The translations under genes and the position numbers were made by a program. The notes beneath the pieces were generated by a model. That model was not told where the DNA came from and searched no databases. It worked only from the letters and a program-made list of their open reading frames with translations. From M3007 sp041392625 (GTDB lineage: Bacteria; Bacteroidota; Bacteroidia; Chitinophagales; Saprospiraceae), in assembly GCA_041392625.1 (NCBI GenBank), contig JAWKLR010000001.1:248001-312000 (forward strand): a stretch of DNA of 64,000 nt. Reading direction: 5' to 3'. Below are positions 47,331 through 58,720 of the stretch, piece after piece (within the stretch, counting starts at the first letter, position 1; every line of letters begins with the position of its first letter).

Positions 47331-48503
47331 TTATTCAAAGCGGTAGGGAACACGCATGAAATCAATTCCGGGTAGCGTTTCGCCTTCAAAATCAAAAAAG
47401 GTCATGTTTTCCCAGGCAGATCCGGTGCCCCATAAGTCGCTCAGGTTGGAGGTGATCCAGGCGGGCTCCCAGACTTGTACGCCACTGCCGCCGCCATCGA
47501 TTACAGCCTGGGTCAGGTCTTTCATGTAGCGAAATTGATCCTGGGGAGTAAGTGGATATCCGGCAACGGCATCGGCGTCGGAAACCAGATTAGGGTAGTT
47601 GTCGGCATGCCCACCGGTCCAGGGATAACCGGCTTCAACCAGCATGACTTTTTTCTTGTATAACTCTTTTAATGAACGAATGGTTGCGGTGATTTCCGGC
47701 ATGGTATGAACGGTCGACCATTTGCTGTAATGTGAAAGCCCGATGATGTCGTAGTCGTGTACCTCGCCGGAAAGGGTCACCTGTTCCATCCATTCCAGCA
47801 CCCCTTGCAATTGTGCATAATGGAGGATGATTTGTGGGGGTTTGCCGGACGCGGAAGAGAAGTCCCGTGTAGCCCGGATCCCGCTGTTCACGAGGGTGCC
47901 GAAGGGACCAAACTGCTGGTCGGTAATAGCACCAAGGGGATGCATCATACCGTGATTTACCTCGTTTCCGATCTGGACCATTTCCGGGCAGAGCCCCAGA
48001 GAATCCAGGTGTGTCAGAACGGAATAAGTAAACTGATAGACCGAGTCGGAAAGGGTAGGGAGGTCCAGATTTTTCCATGCTTCGGGTACTTCCTGGCGCT
48101 GTGGGTCGGCCCAAATATCGGAGTAGTGAAAGTCTAGGTTGACCGCCATGCCTAGGGCTTTGGCTCGTTGGATGGTCTTTACAACATCTGGCAGGTTGCT
48201 GTAAATACGGCCATCGTTCAGGCCCGCATACCATGCTGGGTTGTTCCAGAGCCGGACGCGTACGGTGTTGCAGCCGTGATTTTTAAAAATAGTAAATGCG
48301 TCGCTTGCAACCCCGGAATCGGTGTAGGTGCCACCGTAGTTTTCAATTTGATTGACATAGGATAGGTCCGCACCCATGCTGAAACTGTCCCAGGAATAAT
48401 ATTGAAATGCAGCAGGAGGGCTTGTATCGCCCATTTTTTTTGTACAGTCAGAAAAAAGAAGGCCTGAGAACAGGATTAAAATTGGGAATGCAAATCGGAG
48501 CAT
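47331..48503 (-). CDS. Arabinogalactan endo-beta-1,4-galactanase (GH53) lipoprotein
   Basis: A 390-aa secreted glycoside hydrolase of family 53. The start is the ATG at 48503, which gives a lipobox (GLLFSDC, Cys20); in-frame ATGs at 48521 and 48560 would bury the signal. The TIM barrel shows SMGADLSYVNQIENYGG, RVRLWNNP, LDFHYSDIWADPQRQ, and the two catalytic glutamates E181 (QIGNEVNHGMMHP) and E290 (VMLVEAGYPW). It cuts beta-1,4-galactan side chains of pectin. No SusCD pair or other sugar genes lie near, so it is not in a classic PUL. Confidence 0.93.
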   Translation of the reverse strand: MLRFAFPILILFSGLLFSDCTKKMGDTSPPAAFQYYSWDSFSMGADLSYVNQIENYGGTYTDSGVASDAFTIFKNHGCNTVRVRLWNNPAWYAGLNDGRIYSNLPDVVKTIQRAKALGMAVNLDFHYSDIWADPQRQEVPEAWKNLDLPTLSDSVYQFTYSVLTHLDSLGLCPEMVQIGNEVNHGMMHPLGAITDQQFGPFGTLVNSGIRATRDFSSASGKPPQIILHYAQLQGVLEWMEQVTLSGEVHDYDIIGLSHYSKWSTVHTMPEITATIRSLKELYKKKVMLVEAGYPWTGGHADNYPNLVSDADAVAGYPLTPQDQFRYMKDLTQAVIDGGGSGVQVWEPAWITSNLSDLWGTGSAWENMTFFDFEGETLPGIDFMRVPYRFE

Positions 48504-48710
48504 AGAAGTTGAATTGAGCATGTGTAATTGTGCTTGGAGAGAGGCCAGGTGTAAAAGCAAACTTATAGATATGGAATGAACGGACTTTTAAAAAGATTTT
48601 TAGGAAAAAAATGTCGCATTAGCAGGATTGATGAGATTTTTAAGCAGGCTCTAAGCTGGTACTCTTAATTGAAGGGTAGTATTTTTGTCAACAAAGTAAA
48701 ACAATTGAAT

Positions 48711-51700
48711 ATGAACCAACTCTTCCCGACTGTAATTCTGAAAGGCAGATTCCCGTATAAATGGGCTTTTGCTTTCTTATTTTTTTTCCCACTAAGCAAT
48801 GCCTTGCATGGGCAGGCCTATAAGGAAATGATGAATGATCCATCCATTAATTTTTACGATGTAGTGGATGCTGCTGAACAGTATTTTGAAACCCATCCTA
48901 AAGGTAAAGGATCGGGTTGGAAGGGGTATCAGCGTTGGAAAAATGAGAATGAATACAAGTATTATCCCAGTGGCGACCGGTCGAATGTTGATCCGTATTT
49001 TGCTGCACACCAATACCAGAATTTTATTGAGCAAAGCGATGTAGCACAACGCTCCGCAAACAATGGCTGGCTGGATCTGGGTCCGTATTCTATCGACAGC
49101 ATTACGCGGCATTATGCAGCTGGTTTGGGGCGTGTGGAGGATTTATATGTCGACCCCAACAACGATCAGCGGATTTACCTGGGTTCACGCAGTGGCGGGT
49201 TTTGGCGCAGCCTGGATGGCGGACAAAGTTGGGAGGGAAGCACGACGGATTTCCTGCCGGCAAGCGGTGTCAATGCCATTACAGCAGTACCAGGAAACCC
49301 GGATTCGGTATTGATTAATGTGCGCAATGCGCAAAATGGAACGTCGCACGGAGTCTATCAGTCGCTGGATGGCGGCTTGAGTTGGAGTCCAACTCCCTTT
49401 AACCCAAGCAACCTGGGACAAGGTGGCCTGGGAACAAACTTCGCTATCAATCAGATAAAATATCACCCCTTTGTTCCGGAGCGGGTACTTGTTTCTGCAA
49501 ACAATGGACTATACCGTTCGGAAGATAACCTGGCAACATGGACTAAGGTGCTTGGGGGAAGCATTTCTGAAATCGAGTTCCACCCCACGAATCCGGATAT
49601 TATGTATGTGTATGATTACAGCAATGGGGGAAATAAAAACGTAGTGTTGCGATCACTGGATGGAGGACTGAATTTTACTCCTTCCAATACCCTTGATGGG
49701 AACAACAACAATACTTCTGTGAAGATGTCAGTGAGTCCGGTTTGTGCCGATTGCATTTATTTTGCTTCTGGCAATGGAATCTGGAAATCAGAAAACAACG
49801 GATTGGATTTTACTTTTATCAGCAATCCTTCCAGCGGCAGCCAGGGCTTTGTTGTGAATGATCAGGATACAACCCGAATGTTGTACGGTTACCTGGATGC
49901 CTACGCTTCCCAGGATGGCGGAAACTCCTTCGAACAGGTTACCTGGTGGAGTTTTGGGTCGGTATCATTTACCAGTGGAAAATACATCCATGCAGACCTT
50001 CGGGTAGCGTACAGCATCAATGGTGTCTATTATGTGGGAACGGATGGCTTGATTTGTAAAAGTTCGGATAATGGCTATACCTGGGAGATTTTAACCGATG
50101 ACAACGGCATCCGGGAAAATTACAACCTGGGCTTGAGCCAGTCCAATCATTTCCGAACCATTTGCGGTTCGCAGGACAATGGCACCAGCATTCGGCACCG
50201 CGGTGTGTGGCTGGAGTTTTATGGCGCTGATGGAATGGAAGGCCTAATTCACCCGCTCAACGACGACTGGATGCTCGGCAGCTGGCAATATGGCGGTCGA
50301 TTGAGAACAAAAAACGGTGGACAAACGGTACAGACTGTAACCCCTCCGGGCCAGGACGGAAACTGGATTGCTCCCTTGGTATACGACCCCAACGACCATA
50401 TGCGTATTTACTCGTTTGGAACGATTGTGCACCGGAGTGATGCGTTTGGTACCGGATGGACCGACCTGGGCGATCCCGGTTTTGGCGACAACATTGCATT
50501 CGCAACCATTGCCGAGAATAATTCGGATATACTGGTCGTGGCAAGAGGTTCCGCAATAAAAAAATCGGTTGATGGCGGGATGACATTTACAGATATAAAA
50601 TCCAATTTGCCGAACTATTCCATTACCGATGTGGTGTGTGACCCCAACGACGACAACACCATTTTGGTGACGTATGGACGCCACCAAAACGACGGCTCAA
50701 AAGTGTTCGTTACGCACAATGGCGGTACCAGTTGGCAAAACATAACCTACAACCTGGGCAACATGCCCATCCGGTCAATTGTAGTGGACCACACAGATGC
50801 TTCCAATATTTATCTGGGTGCAGAGATCGGGGTGTACACCATGCCGATGGAGGGCGATACCTGGGTGCAGTTTGGCTCAGATATGCCCAATGTAGCTGTG
50901 CGGGAAATGGAGATTATGTATGGCTCCAATACCTTGCGGGCTGCTACCTGGGGGAGGGGTTTGTGGGAACACCCGCTGGTTGACCGGGCGGATTATCCCA
51001 AGATTTTATACACCGATATTTCAAGCGAAGTGGATACCGATTCACCCAAATATGGGGATTCGCAGCAGGTAACGGCAGTGGTGTCGTATACGGATACACC
51101 AACAGAATTGTTTGTCCGGTATTCGGTCAATACACTCGATTTTGATCAGGTGGTGACCATGTCCAATATCCAGGATAGCACCTGGCAAAGCGATGGTCCT
51201 CTGGCGAATGCACAGGCGGGTTCCAAGGTTTATTTTAAAGTATATGCCGTGGGGGCAAACAGCGATACCACCGAGTCATACAAGTTTATGTATGAAGTGC
51301 GTCCGTTTGTGCCTTGTGCTGCCATTGGTAGTTCCGGTACGGGATCGGATTACATTGATTTTGTGAGTCTGAACGGAGTATCACAGAACTCGGGCCAGGA
51401 TTATTATGGTGATTTTACGGATGTGGTGTTCAACTTGAATCGCGGAGAAACCTATACCATTCAGATTGATTTGAACTACCATTGGAACCCGGATACCACT
51501 GCAGCCTGGATTGACTTTAACCGGGATGCGGTATTTAGCGAGAACGAGCGGATTGTTATGAACGAACTCAATGCCGACCACGAATCGTTCGGAACCTTTA
51601 CCGTGCCACTGGATGCCGTGCTTGGCGACACCTTGTTTTTACGTGCACGGAGCCAGTACTGGGGCTCTTCCCCAAATCCATGTGGTGATCTGACCGGGGA

Positions 51701-52958
51701 GGTTGAAGATTACTCGGTAGTCGTGTCTTGCCAGCCCACGAGTGCGTCTTTTGCACTGACGGCCTGTGATGAATATACCTCCCCATCCAGTGATGTGTAC
51801 ACGAGTTCGCAAGTGATTACCGAGGTCCTGGAAAATGTAGCAGGTTGCGATAGCACCCTGACCATAGATTTGACGGTGGTGCACAGCGACGCCGTTTCAG
51901 TCGATGCAACGGCATGCGACAGTTATGTGTTGCCTCAGGGCGATGTGGTTACGGAGTCGGGAACCTATATTACCACTTTACAAAATGCCAGTGGCTGTGA
52001 TAGTGTGGTTACTGTTCAACTCACCATTTTGAACAGCAGCACCGAGTCGATTGCAGTGACGGCCTGCGATAGTTATGTATCTCCATCCGGTGATGCGTAT
52101 ACGAGTTCACAAGTAATTACTGAGGTGTTTCAAAATGCAGCAGGTTGTGACAGTACCCTGGTTATTGACCTGACCATTGGGTACAGTGATTCGATTTTCA
52201 TGGATGTTACTGCTTGTGACAGTTATGTATTGCCACAAGGTGATGTAGTAACGGAGTCTGGCTTGTATGTTGCCGACTTTCAGACTGCGCAGGGCTGCGA
52301 CAGCATTGTCTCTGTTCAACTTACCATTTTAACCAGCACAAGTGAGGCGTTTGAGGTGGAGGCTTGCGGTAGTTACACTTCGCCCGATGGTACGGTGTAT
52401 ACCTCATCGCAAATCATCGAAGAGACCATCAGCAATGCAGCGGGTTGCGACTCCACCCTGACGATTGACCTGACAATCTACACAGTAGACACTGAGGTGA
52501 CACAGGCTGGTGCTGTATTGACGGCCCAAGCATCCGGCCCGGACTATGTGTATCAGTGGCTGGATTGTGGCAATGGATTTGAACCCATTCCAGGTGCAGT
52601 CGCGCAAAGTTTTACAGCAACAGAAGATGGAAATTATGCGGTCCTGCTAAGTACAAACGGATGTGTTGATACATCCTCTTGTTTCCCGGTTGTTGTTACC
52701 GGGATTATTGAATCCAATTTCGAGCAGCAGGTACGTGTTTATCCCAACCCAACCAGCGGACATCTGGTGGTTGATCTGGGGGCAGCATACGATCGTATTT
52801 CCTGGAAAATTACAGATGAACAAGGCCGCCTGATTCAAAGCCAAACGGATGATTCCGGAACACAGGTCCGTTTACATATCGACGGCGCTGCCGGTGTGTA
52901 TTTTATTACACTGGAATCTGGAAGGAATAGGCTTGCTTTGCGGGTGGTTAAGGAGTAG
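48711..52958 (+). CDS. Large T9SS protein: sortilin/BNR-like repeats, GEVED domain, cysteine repeat array
   Basis: A 1415-aa protein from the ATG at 48711 (an in-frame TTG at 48669 is unlikely), with signal peptide (LSNALHGQ). The N-terminal two thirds hold many BNR/sortilin-like propeller blades (SLDGGQSWEGS, SLDGGLSWSP, SSDNGYTWEIL, HNGGTSWQNI), as in secreted glycosidase-like or adhesin proteins. A GEVED domain follows (WIDFNRDAVFSENERIVMNE to CGDLTGEVEDYSV). Then come five cysteine-pair repeats of about 50 aa and a T9SS type A tail (VYPNPTSGHLVVDLG). Probably surface-exposed; substrate or ligand unknown. A terminator follows directly. Confidence 0.9.
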   Translation: MNQLFPTVILKGRFPYKWAFAFLFFFPLSNALHGQAYKEMMNDPSINFYDVVDAAEQYFETHPKGKGSGWKGYQRWKNENEYKYYPSGDRSNVDPYFAAHQYQNFIEQSDVAQRSANNGWLDLGPYSIDSITRHYAAGLGRVEDLYVDPNNDQRIYLGSRSGGFWRSLDGGQSWEGSTTDFLPASGVNAITAVPGNPDSVLINVRNAQNGTSHGVYQSLDGGLSWSPTPFNPSNLGQGGLGTNFAINQIKYHPFVPERVLVSANNGLYRSEDNLATWTKVLGGSISEIEFHPTNPDIMYVYDYSNGGNKNVVLRSLDGGLNFTPSNTLDGNNNNTSVKMSVSPVCADCIYFASGNGIWKSENNGLDFTFISNPSSGSQGFVVNDQDTTRMLYGYLDAYASQDGGNSFEQVTWWSFGSVSFTSGKYIHADLRVAYSINGVYYVGTDGLICKSSDNGYTWEILTDDNGIRENYNLGLSQSNHFRTICGSQDNGTSIRHRGVWLEFYGADGMEGLIHPLNDDWMLGSWQYGGRLRTKNGGQTVQTVTPPGQDGNWIAPLVYDPNDHMRIYSFGTIVHRSDAFGTGWTDLGDPGFGDNIAFATIAENNSDILVVARGSAIKKSVDGGMTFTDIKSNLPNYSITDVVCDPNDDNTILVTYGRHQNDGSKVFVTHNGGTSWQNITYNLGNMPIRSIVVDHTDASNIYLGAEIGVYTMPMEGDTWVQFGSDMPNVAVREMEIMYGSNTLRAATWGRGLWEHPLVDRADYPKILYTDISSEVDTDSPKYGDSQQVTAVVSYTDTPTELFVRYSVNTLDFDQVVTMSNIQDSTWQSDGPLANAQAGSKVYFKVYAVGANSDTTESYKFMYEVRPFVPCAAIGSSGTGSDYIDFVSLNGVSQNSGQDYYGDFTDVVFNLNRGETYTIQIDLNYHWNPDTTAAWIDFNRDAVFSENERIVMNELNADHESFGTFTVPLDAVLGDTLFLRARSQYWGSSPNPCGDLTGEVEDYSVVVSCQPTSASFALTACDEYTSPSSDVYTSSQVITEVLENVAGCDSTLTIDLTVVHSDAVSVDATACDSYVLPQGDVVTESGTYITTLQNASGCDSVVTVQLTILNSSTESIAVTACDSYVSPSGDAYTSSQVITEVFQNAAGCDSTLVIDLTIGYSDSIFMDVTACDSYVLPQGDVVTESGLYVADFQTAQGCDSIVSVQLTILTSTSEAFEVEACGSYTSPDGTVYTSSQIIEETISNAAGCDSTLTIDLTIYTVDTEVTQAGAVLTAQASGPDYVYQWLDCGNGFEPIPGAVAQSFTATEDGNYAVLLSTNGCVDTSSCFPVVVTGIIESNFEQQVRVYPNPTSGHLVVDLGAAYDRISWKITDEQGRLIQSQTDDSGTQVRLHIDGAAGVYFITLESGRNRLALRVVKE
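51750..52490 (+). repeat. Five-unit alternating (A-B-A-B-A) repeat inside the 1415-aa gene
   Basis: Units of 48-50 codons begin near TACDxY and end with GCDSxLxIxLTI. Type A has SPSxDxYTSSQVITEV and type B has LPQGDVVTESG. Order is A-B-A-B-A, so a pair of about 300 bp was duplicated. Each unit has two cysteines placed for an internal disulphide. Confidence 0.8.
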
Positions 52959-52963
52959 AGGGA

Positions 52964-53008
52964 ATGGGCTGGGCTGAGTAAAACTAATTCTCAGGCCAGC
53001 CCATTTTT
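52964..53008. terminator. Bidirectional terminator
   Basis: ATGGGCTGGGCTGAG (52964-52978) pairs with CTCAGGCCAGCCCAT (52990-53004) with one mismatch, followed by T to 53008. It lies between the 1415-aa gene and the converging degenerate T9SS gene. Confidence 0.8.
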
Positions 53009-53009
53009 A

Positions 53010-56000
53010 CTAATAAATTAACGTAAATGATCCGGAGATGTATTTAATATCCCCATTAATGCTCTTTAGTTCTGCAACATAGACGCCGGGAGGCATCATT
53101 TTGTTTGAATAATATCCATCCCAAGCCCGTTTATTCCTGAGGGGAGGATGTTCCTGCTTTCAAATAAAGTTCTCCCTAAGTGATCAAATATGCGTAATAA
53201 GTTGGTTTCTGAAGTAGAAGTCCGGTCAAGAAATAGTGTAAAAGTAACGATTCACACCTTCTGATTCTGGGTTAAATACCGTTGGTGCATAATAGCCTTT
53301 GATGGCTTTTTCTACAAAACCAAAAACGGAATCAAATTGCATACAGCCCAGTGAATCCGTCACGTGGATTATGTATGTTAAACTATCAAACCCCGGGGAT
53401 ACAGTGGTATTGCTACAGGTTGCACAAGTCAAGTATATCGGTGTCCATTGAAATGAAAAAGCCCCGGGAGTATTAATAATTGCCTCTAAATTTCCGGGCT
53501 GCCCATCAAGTAAAATGAGTGTATCCGGGAATATTGAAATATTCCAATCTACGGGGTTTTGAGCTGTATAGTGTATTCGTAGGGGCAGGTATAGGAGTCT
53601 TTAATAAGGATAGGGAGAGTAGGAGCTCCGGTAGGAAGATAAAGACCGGGCTCGCAGTGAACCCTGTTCTGGTACAAGAATGGTGCACTTCCTCCATTAA
53701 TTATTTCCACCTAATCTAACCTGTGTTGTCACCATAACATGGTTTTCGTAGGCCTAATTGAGTTCTGGTGGATACACCATGTTTACTTCAAACTGTCCAA
53801 CAGAAGCGCATCCATTGGTATCAGATACTGTTACAGAATACAATCCTGTATCGGTAACATCAATTTGGTCGCTGGTTAATCCATTTGACCAGGAATAAGT
53901 ATTAAATCCCGATGTAGAAATTGAGGCAGTTTGCCCTGTGCATATTAAACTATCACCTGTAATGATTGGTGAAACAGGGTTAGGCCAATTGAGAGGTGTA
54001 AAATTACAATGCTGTCGCAGCCTGTACTTGTTTTTAGTAAAATATCTGAATACCTCCGAATTGATAGCATTTGTCCATTGAAATCAAATGTTGCGCCTTG
54101 GCAAATACTGAACTAAACTGTGTGTGTGGTACAGTAGGCAGAACTTAAGTTTAAAATGGCTGTATCGCAGTTAGTACCAGAACCAGGAATGGTAACGGAA
54201 TACAACCCTGATAAATAAAAACTCGTATTTTCAAGAATGAAACTATCTCCTTCACAAATCGTACTTTTGAATAAATATGCTATCGGTTTGACGGATTCCA
54301 GGTTTAAACAACGAAGGGAATCGCAACCTTGGATATGAATTGGTATATAAAAGACAGAAGGAGGTATCCGTAGTAAAATTTAATCCTTCCCATGAAAATA
54401 CTTCTCGCCAGCGCATGGGTGGGTTTCTTGCGTTATCCTAAATGTGTCGGCAGGAGATATGGTAATACTATCCTCGCCAGGTACATTGGTTTGAGTTGCT
54501 TATTTCTACCCAGTAAATTCCGGGCGTACTGGCTTCATATTCACTTTGTATGCTTCCATCTTGCCAAATGGCACTGCATTGCCTCAGGTACATTTGTCGT
54601 AAGGTGATGTTGCTTCCGGCACAAAGTGCAGTGTCACTACCAAGATCGAAAGATGGCAAGGACCAATGGGCAAGAGTCAATGTAATTATGCTATCACAGC
54701 CTCCTGTTGTTTGCAAGGTGTCGATAAACCCTGATTTGAAACTTGGGTGCCCAGAAAGTCATAGTAGCCTGGACAAATCATTGTATCAATGAGTGTTGGG
54801 TCTGGCAGCGATGTTTCTGATAAGGTAAGGATAGCAAGCGTGTCACACATTCCTGTATTAGATGGAAGCATTACCAAGAACTCTCTGTCCGGTAATGTCA
54901 TGTTGCTCTATTGTATAACCCGCCACTGCCGGGACATATACTTTGCGTTATCAATAAACTATCTGGTGTTTGATAGGTCACCTCCAAACAACGAATGGAG
55001 TCGCAACCCCTCAACTGAATTAAAAGTAAGGCAAAGCGAGGTGTCCATTGAAAACGATAAACCCTCCCAATCTACGGTCTCAAAATAAACAGGGCGTGGC
55101 CTGCTGAATTACTCTGAATGTGTCGGCCTGTGTAAGAATGCCGTCCTGCCAGGAACATTGATTTGAATTTGTGCCGTTGTCGCCTAAAATATACCTGGGG
55201 CATCAACTTCCAGGTAACTTGTAGTAAGCTTCCATCCTGCCAGATGATTTCTGTTGGAGGTGGCGTGTCAATTGTTAAAAGTAAACTGTTGCCTGCACAT
55301 AGCGAAGTGTCATTTCCCAGCGTAAATACAGGAGGTGGAGTAAGGAAGACAGGGATGGATGCGCTGTCATCCGGGCACCCTCCATTACCCACGGTATAGA
55401 ACAAGTACCTGGCTGATCAGTCAGTTGATTAAATAAACTGGTGCCGGATGCTAACAGTGGAGACCAGTCTCCCCCCATATCGGCATTGGTGCTTAGAAAT
55501 GATTCAAGGTTAGTAATTGGACTGTTTTCATAAAGAACAATCAGTTGTATCCAGGCCAGCCTGAGCCCAATTGGGCATCGCCAAACCAGGCATAAGCCGT
55601 ATCCTGCCTGCCACCAGAAGCAAATGCAATCACTTCAACTGTCCGTATTCCTGCAGTTGGCTCACTGGCATCATTATGCCAAAATATGGACTGAAGTGCA
55701 TTGTGGTGATTCTCATGTTGTTAATATCAAATGGGTTGTTGGGGTATAATGTAATTTTATGCGTATTCGTACCATTACTCTTGAGTCCTGCGGTGTTGGT
55801 TGTTTATACAGAAGGTATTCCATTATACCATCTGGGCGGGAGCCAACAACCGGATACAGAGCGAGTCTGTAAAATATCCTGAATAATAGCGCGTCCAGGT
55901 CGGCAACTGGAATGGAGTCATTTGTACTGCAAAAATGTCTGTGGAGATAAAATCACTGCCCGATGCCCCGGAGGAATCATCAATATCTAAATCAATTGCA

Positions 56001-56761
56001 ATGGAACAATCAGAAGCCAAAAACTCACGCGGGGTACAGGCCCCTGTAATGGTTAAGGCTGTTTCACAAAGCAGCGTGGCCGTTTGTTGGATTGGGTCAA
56101 TTTCGTAAATCTGGTTTAACGTATCCTGAATTCCTAATACCTGAGTGTTTGTGACTGTGATATAGGTATTCATGGAGTCACAGGAAATTAGTGATTTGGT
56201 AACAACACCCCAGGCAGATAATCAGTCTTATTGGGTATTCAAACACAACGGAAGTTTGGGTTAAGTCGTCCTCAGGAATAAGGATAGCTTCATTAGAAAG
56301 TGTGGGTTCCACATAGTTGGCCATTTCGGAATGTCAAATCCCCCGCTAACGGGCCAGCCTAGTGAGCCCAATGAGCCTGCATTACCGGTGTTAGTATCAT
56401 AGGTAAATAGTCCCCAAGCACTTCCTCTCTCCAATTAATCTTCCATTGGCATCACAAGTTAAAGAGTTTGATGGGAATGGAAGGGTATAAATATTTGTCA
56501 AACTTGAGTCTGAAATATTCACTAAGGATAAATTGCTTCCACTAATAACGTAGAAATTCCCATCTGGGCAAACCGCAATGTCTGTTACATATTGATTGGG
56601 AGTTATTTTGAAGAGTATAGAATCTGAGCAGTCCTCTACCATCTTACCAGCAAGTATTCTTCATTTGTTTGATCATTGACCCCTGTGTAGTATATACACT
56701 GATTTTTTCCTTTGATACTTGACAGTACCAGAAGAGTAATTAAGAAAATACGGAAATTCAT
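53010..56761 (-). pseudogene. Degenerate large T9SS (CHU_C) repeat protein
   Basis: The ATG at 56761 begins a signal peptide (FLITLLVLSSIKG). Downstream, many short frames on this strand show one protein: KITPNQYVTDIAVCPDGNFY (about 56600), a choice-of-anchor-like beta region (about 56170-55820), repeated modules with LGxDTxLCAGN and IWQDGS (about 55390-54500), DSLGCMQFDSVF (53350), and a CHU_C end (YYAPTVFNPESEGVNRYF; GVYVAELKSINGDIKY) to a stop at 53010. Frames break every 100-300 nt. One shift at about 53140 is C4 for C5. The total, about 1250 codons, would be a surface protein like those at 11 kb and 19 kb. Lower GC than the flanks by eye. Confidence 0.75.
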
Positions 56762-56840
56762 CGGGATGGCGGTTTTGACATTAGAAGATTACGCTACCCA
56801 CCATAGGAAGGGAACGCTATGTAGGTAGGTAAACAGCCTG

Positions 56841-58690
56841 TTATTGTTTGACTAAACGCAGGCTTTCTTCTCCAAACGACTGATACATGTAAGGAGTAAA
56901 CCCCTGGAGACTTGGTTTTCCTGATGCAATTGGAATGCTATGTGTCCCTTTCGACAAGTTTGACTTTTGCATCCATACAGGGGTGCCCAACGAATTTATC
57001 AACTGGAACAGCATCAACTGTTTGGGGGGAGGTTTATTTCTACTTGGGTGCTGGTATGAAATGGGTTTGATCTTAGTTAAACGGACAGCCATCACAGGAT
57101 TTATTCCTGACTCAAAGACGAGTTGATATTTTTCAAAGTCTTGTTTGCCGGAAAGAGCAACTGCATTTACTTCGTTATCTAAGTTCTGCCATATTACATC
57201 GGATAACGAAGCGATGTCTTTCTTTGCCCGCAGATGCAAATTAAATAAAGTGGTGTTGTCATCTATCTCAATGCCATCGATTTCAAAATTCATCCACGAA
57301 ATACGGAGTGCTTCACCATTTTGATCGGGAAAAATTATTTTTCAGGGCGAACTCCATCTGTGAATGCCACATGATTGGCTTCTACTAATTCAATTTTTTC
57401 AGTGTCCAAAAACAGTTCTGTGAAAAAAGCATTAGTCCTTCAACCGCTTCTGACCGACAGGTATTATTACTTCCTTGACCATTGCGATTGCCATATCATC
57501 ATCAATTTTAAGTTGTATGGTTTGGTACTCTGAAGAAGTACGTTCATCTGAAGTTGCCGTTACAGGGTTTGGCGATGATCCACCACAAATTTCGTGCATG
57601 AGCCATTTATTGCCCTTTGCCAACTCCCCAAAAGTGTGCATTTAGTTTATTGACTGGGGCGACACTTGTGGTTACCGATTTAGGAAAGTTGCTAAGCGAA
57701 ATACCTAGCGGAGAGACAGGTTCATCCGGATTGTTTCCGATCCAGGTGGGAGTACTTGCAGGGTTTACAGGTGTATGGGCAGAAACGCCATGGTACCCAG
57801 TTGGATGGTAGTAGGTACGAAGTCCGTTGACACACCGTGACATAATTTGTGCATCAAACGTGGTTATTAGATCATCTCCATTCATATCTCCTGCCATTAC
57901 TTCCCACAACAACGGGTTGGGTAAAATGCCTAAAACATAGTCTTGTACCCATTTAACATCCGAGGGGAGATGCCGCAACAAGCATCTGTTCCCGATTTAT
58001 TGGGTGTGATTTCCCAGAGGCATACTGCATATTGAAGAAATCGTATGCTCCAACCTGTGCGAGGCAATATCTCCACTACCCGGGAGAGGACCCCGGCACT
58101 GTTATCGGTGCCATTTGAACGGTTACTCCCGGTATTAAATCTCCCAGTCCGGGAAAGTCGTTGCAACTAAATGCACTCCCGGATGGTTTTTCGCATTAAT
58201 CCATAAGCATCAAAGCCTGAGGCATTGTCCAGGCCGCTCCGCTGTCCCTACTTGATAAAAAGACCCATTATAAAGAATTCCTCCTTCTTCCTTTATAGTT
58301 ATTGGTGTATTAGGTTCTGCCTCTAAAGGCGAGTATAACTAATGGATTGGGATTGGAACCACCTAACGGAGGGCTGTTGGGTACATCGAAGCCGCCGGCC
58401 CGTTGAATATTTGTTGGCTATTTGTAAAACTAATTGTATAATCCGGAGATGTAACTTGAGGGTGAATATAAGTAGGGGTAGTCCCCTGTGTTCCATTAAG
58501 GTATGTTGAAGTACTGAAACAGAGAATGAAATATTTAAGGCAGTGACATTTTGGGAATTAAGTTTTCCCAATAAATAGTACAACGGGAAATCCCCGTTGT
58601 TGGGTCACAAACAGGGTCATTTGCGGGAATACTAAAAAATCCAGCCATTTGTGCTTGAACCATCACACTCTGCAAAAATTAATAACAATA
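56841..58690 (-). pseudogene. Degenerate T9SS protein with dockerin-like and cohesin-like segments
   Basis: The N-terminus at about 58690 shows a hydrophobic signal (VLLLIF, then VMVQAQ in another frame) but no clean ATG. Downstream frames include IFSIPAND-like start, GDMNGDDLITTFDAQIMSR (about 57890; a dockerin-like calcium loop), WMNFEIDGIEIDDNTTLFNL (57290, cohesin-like as found in such proteins) and a T9SS type A end (LFQLINSLGTPVWMQKSNL, YMYQSFGEESLRLVKQ) with the stop at 56841. At least seven shifts are needed. It lies 80 nt upstream of the other degenerate gene, on the same strand. Confidence 0.7.
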
Positions 58691-58700
58691 CAATTGCAAC

Positions 58701-58720
58701 GTGTGTGTGTGTGTGTGTGT
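58701..58720. repeat. (GT)10 dinucleotide tract at the 5' end of the degenerate T9SS gene
   Basis: Ten GT units without interruption, at the signal-peptide end of the minus-strand gene (reads as (AC)10, which codes Thr-His just before VAIVLLLIF). The only long dinucleotide repeat in the window. Confidence 0.9.

Noticed and set aside
47331..48503. Polysaccharide utilisation locus around the galactanase
   Set aside because: No SusC/SusD-like, sensor or other glycosidase genes lie nearby; it is an isolated gene.
50244..50687. A 147-codon minus-strand ORF inside the 1415-aa gene
   Set aside because: Antisense to clear BNR-like repeats; no start context or family match.
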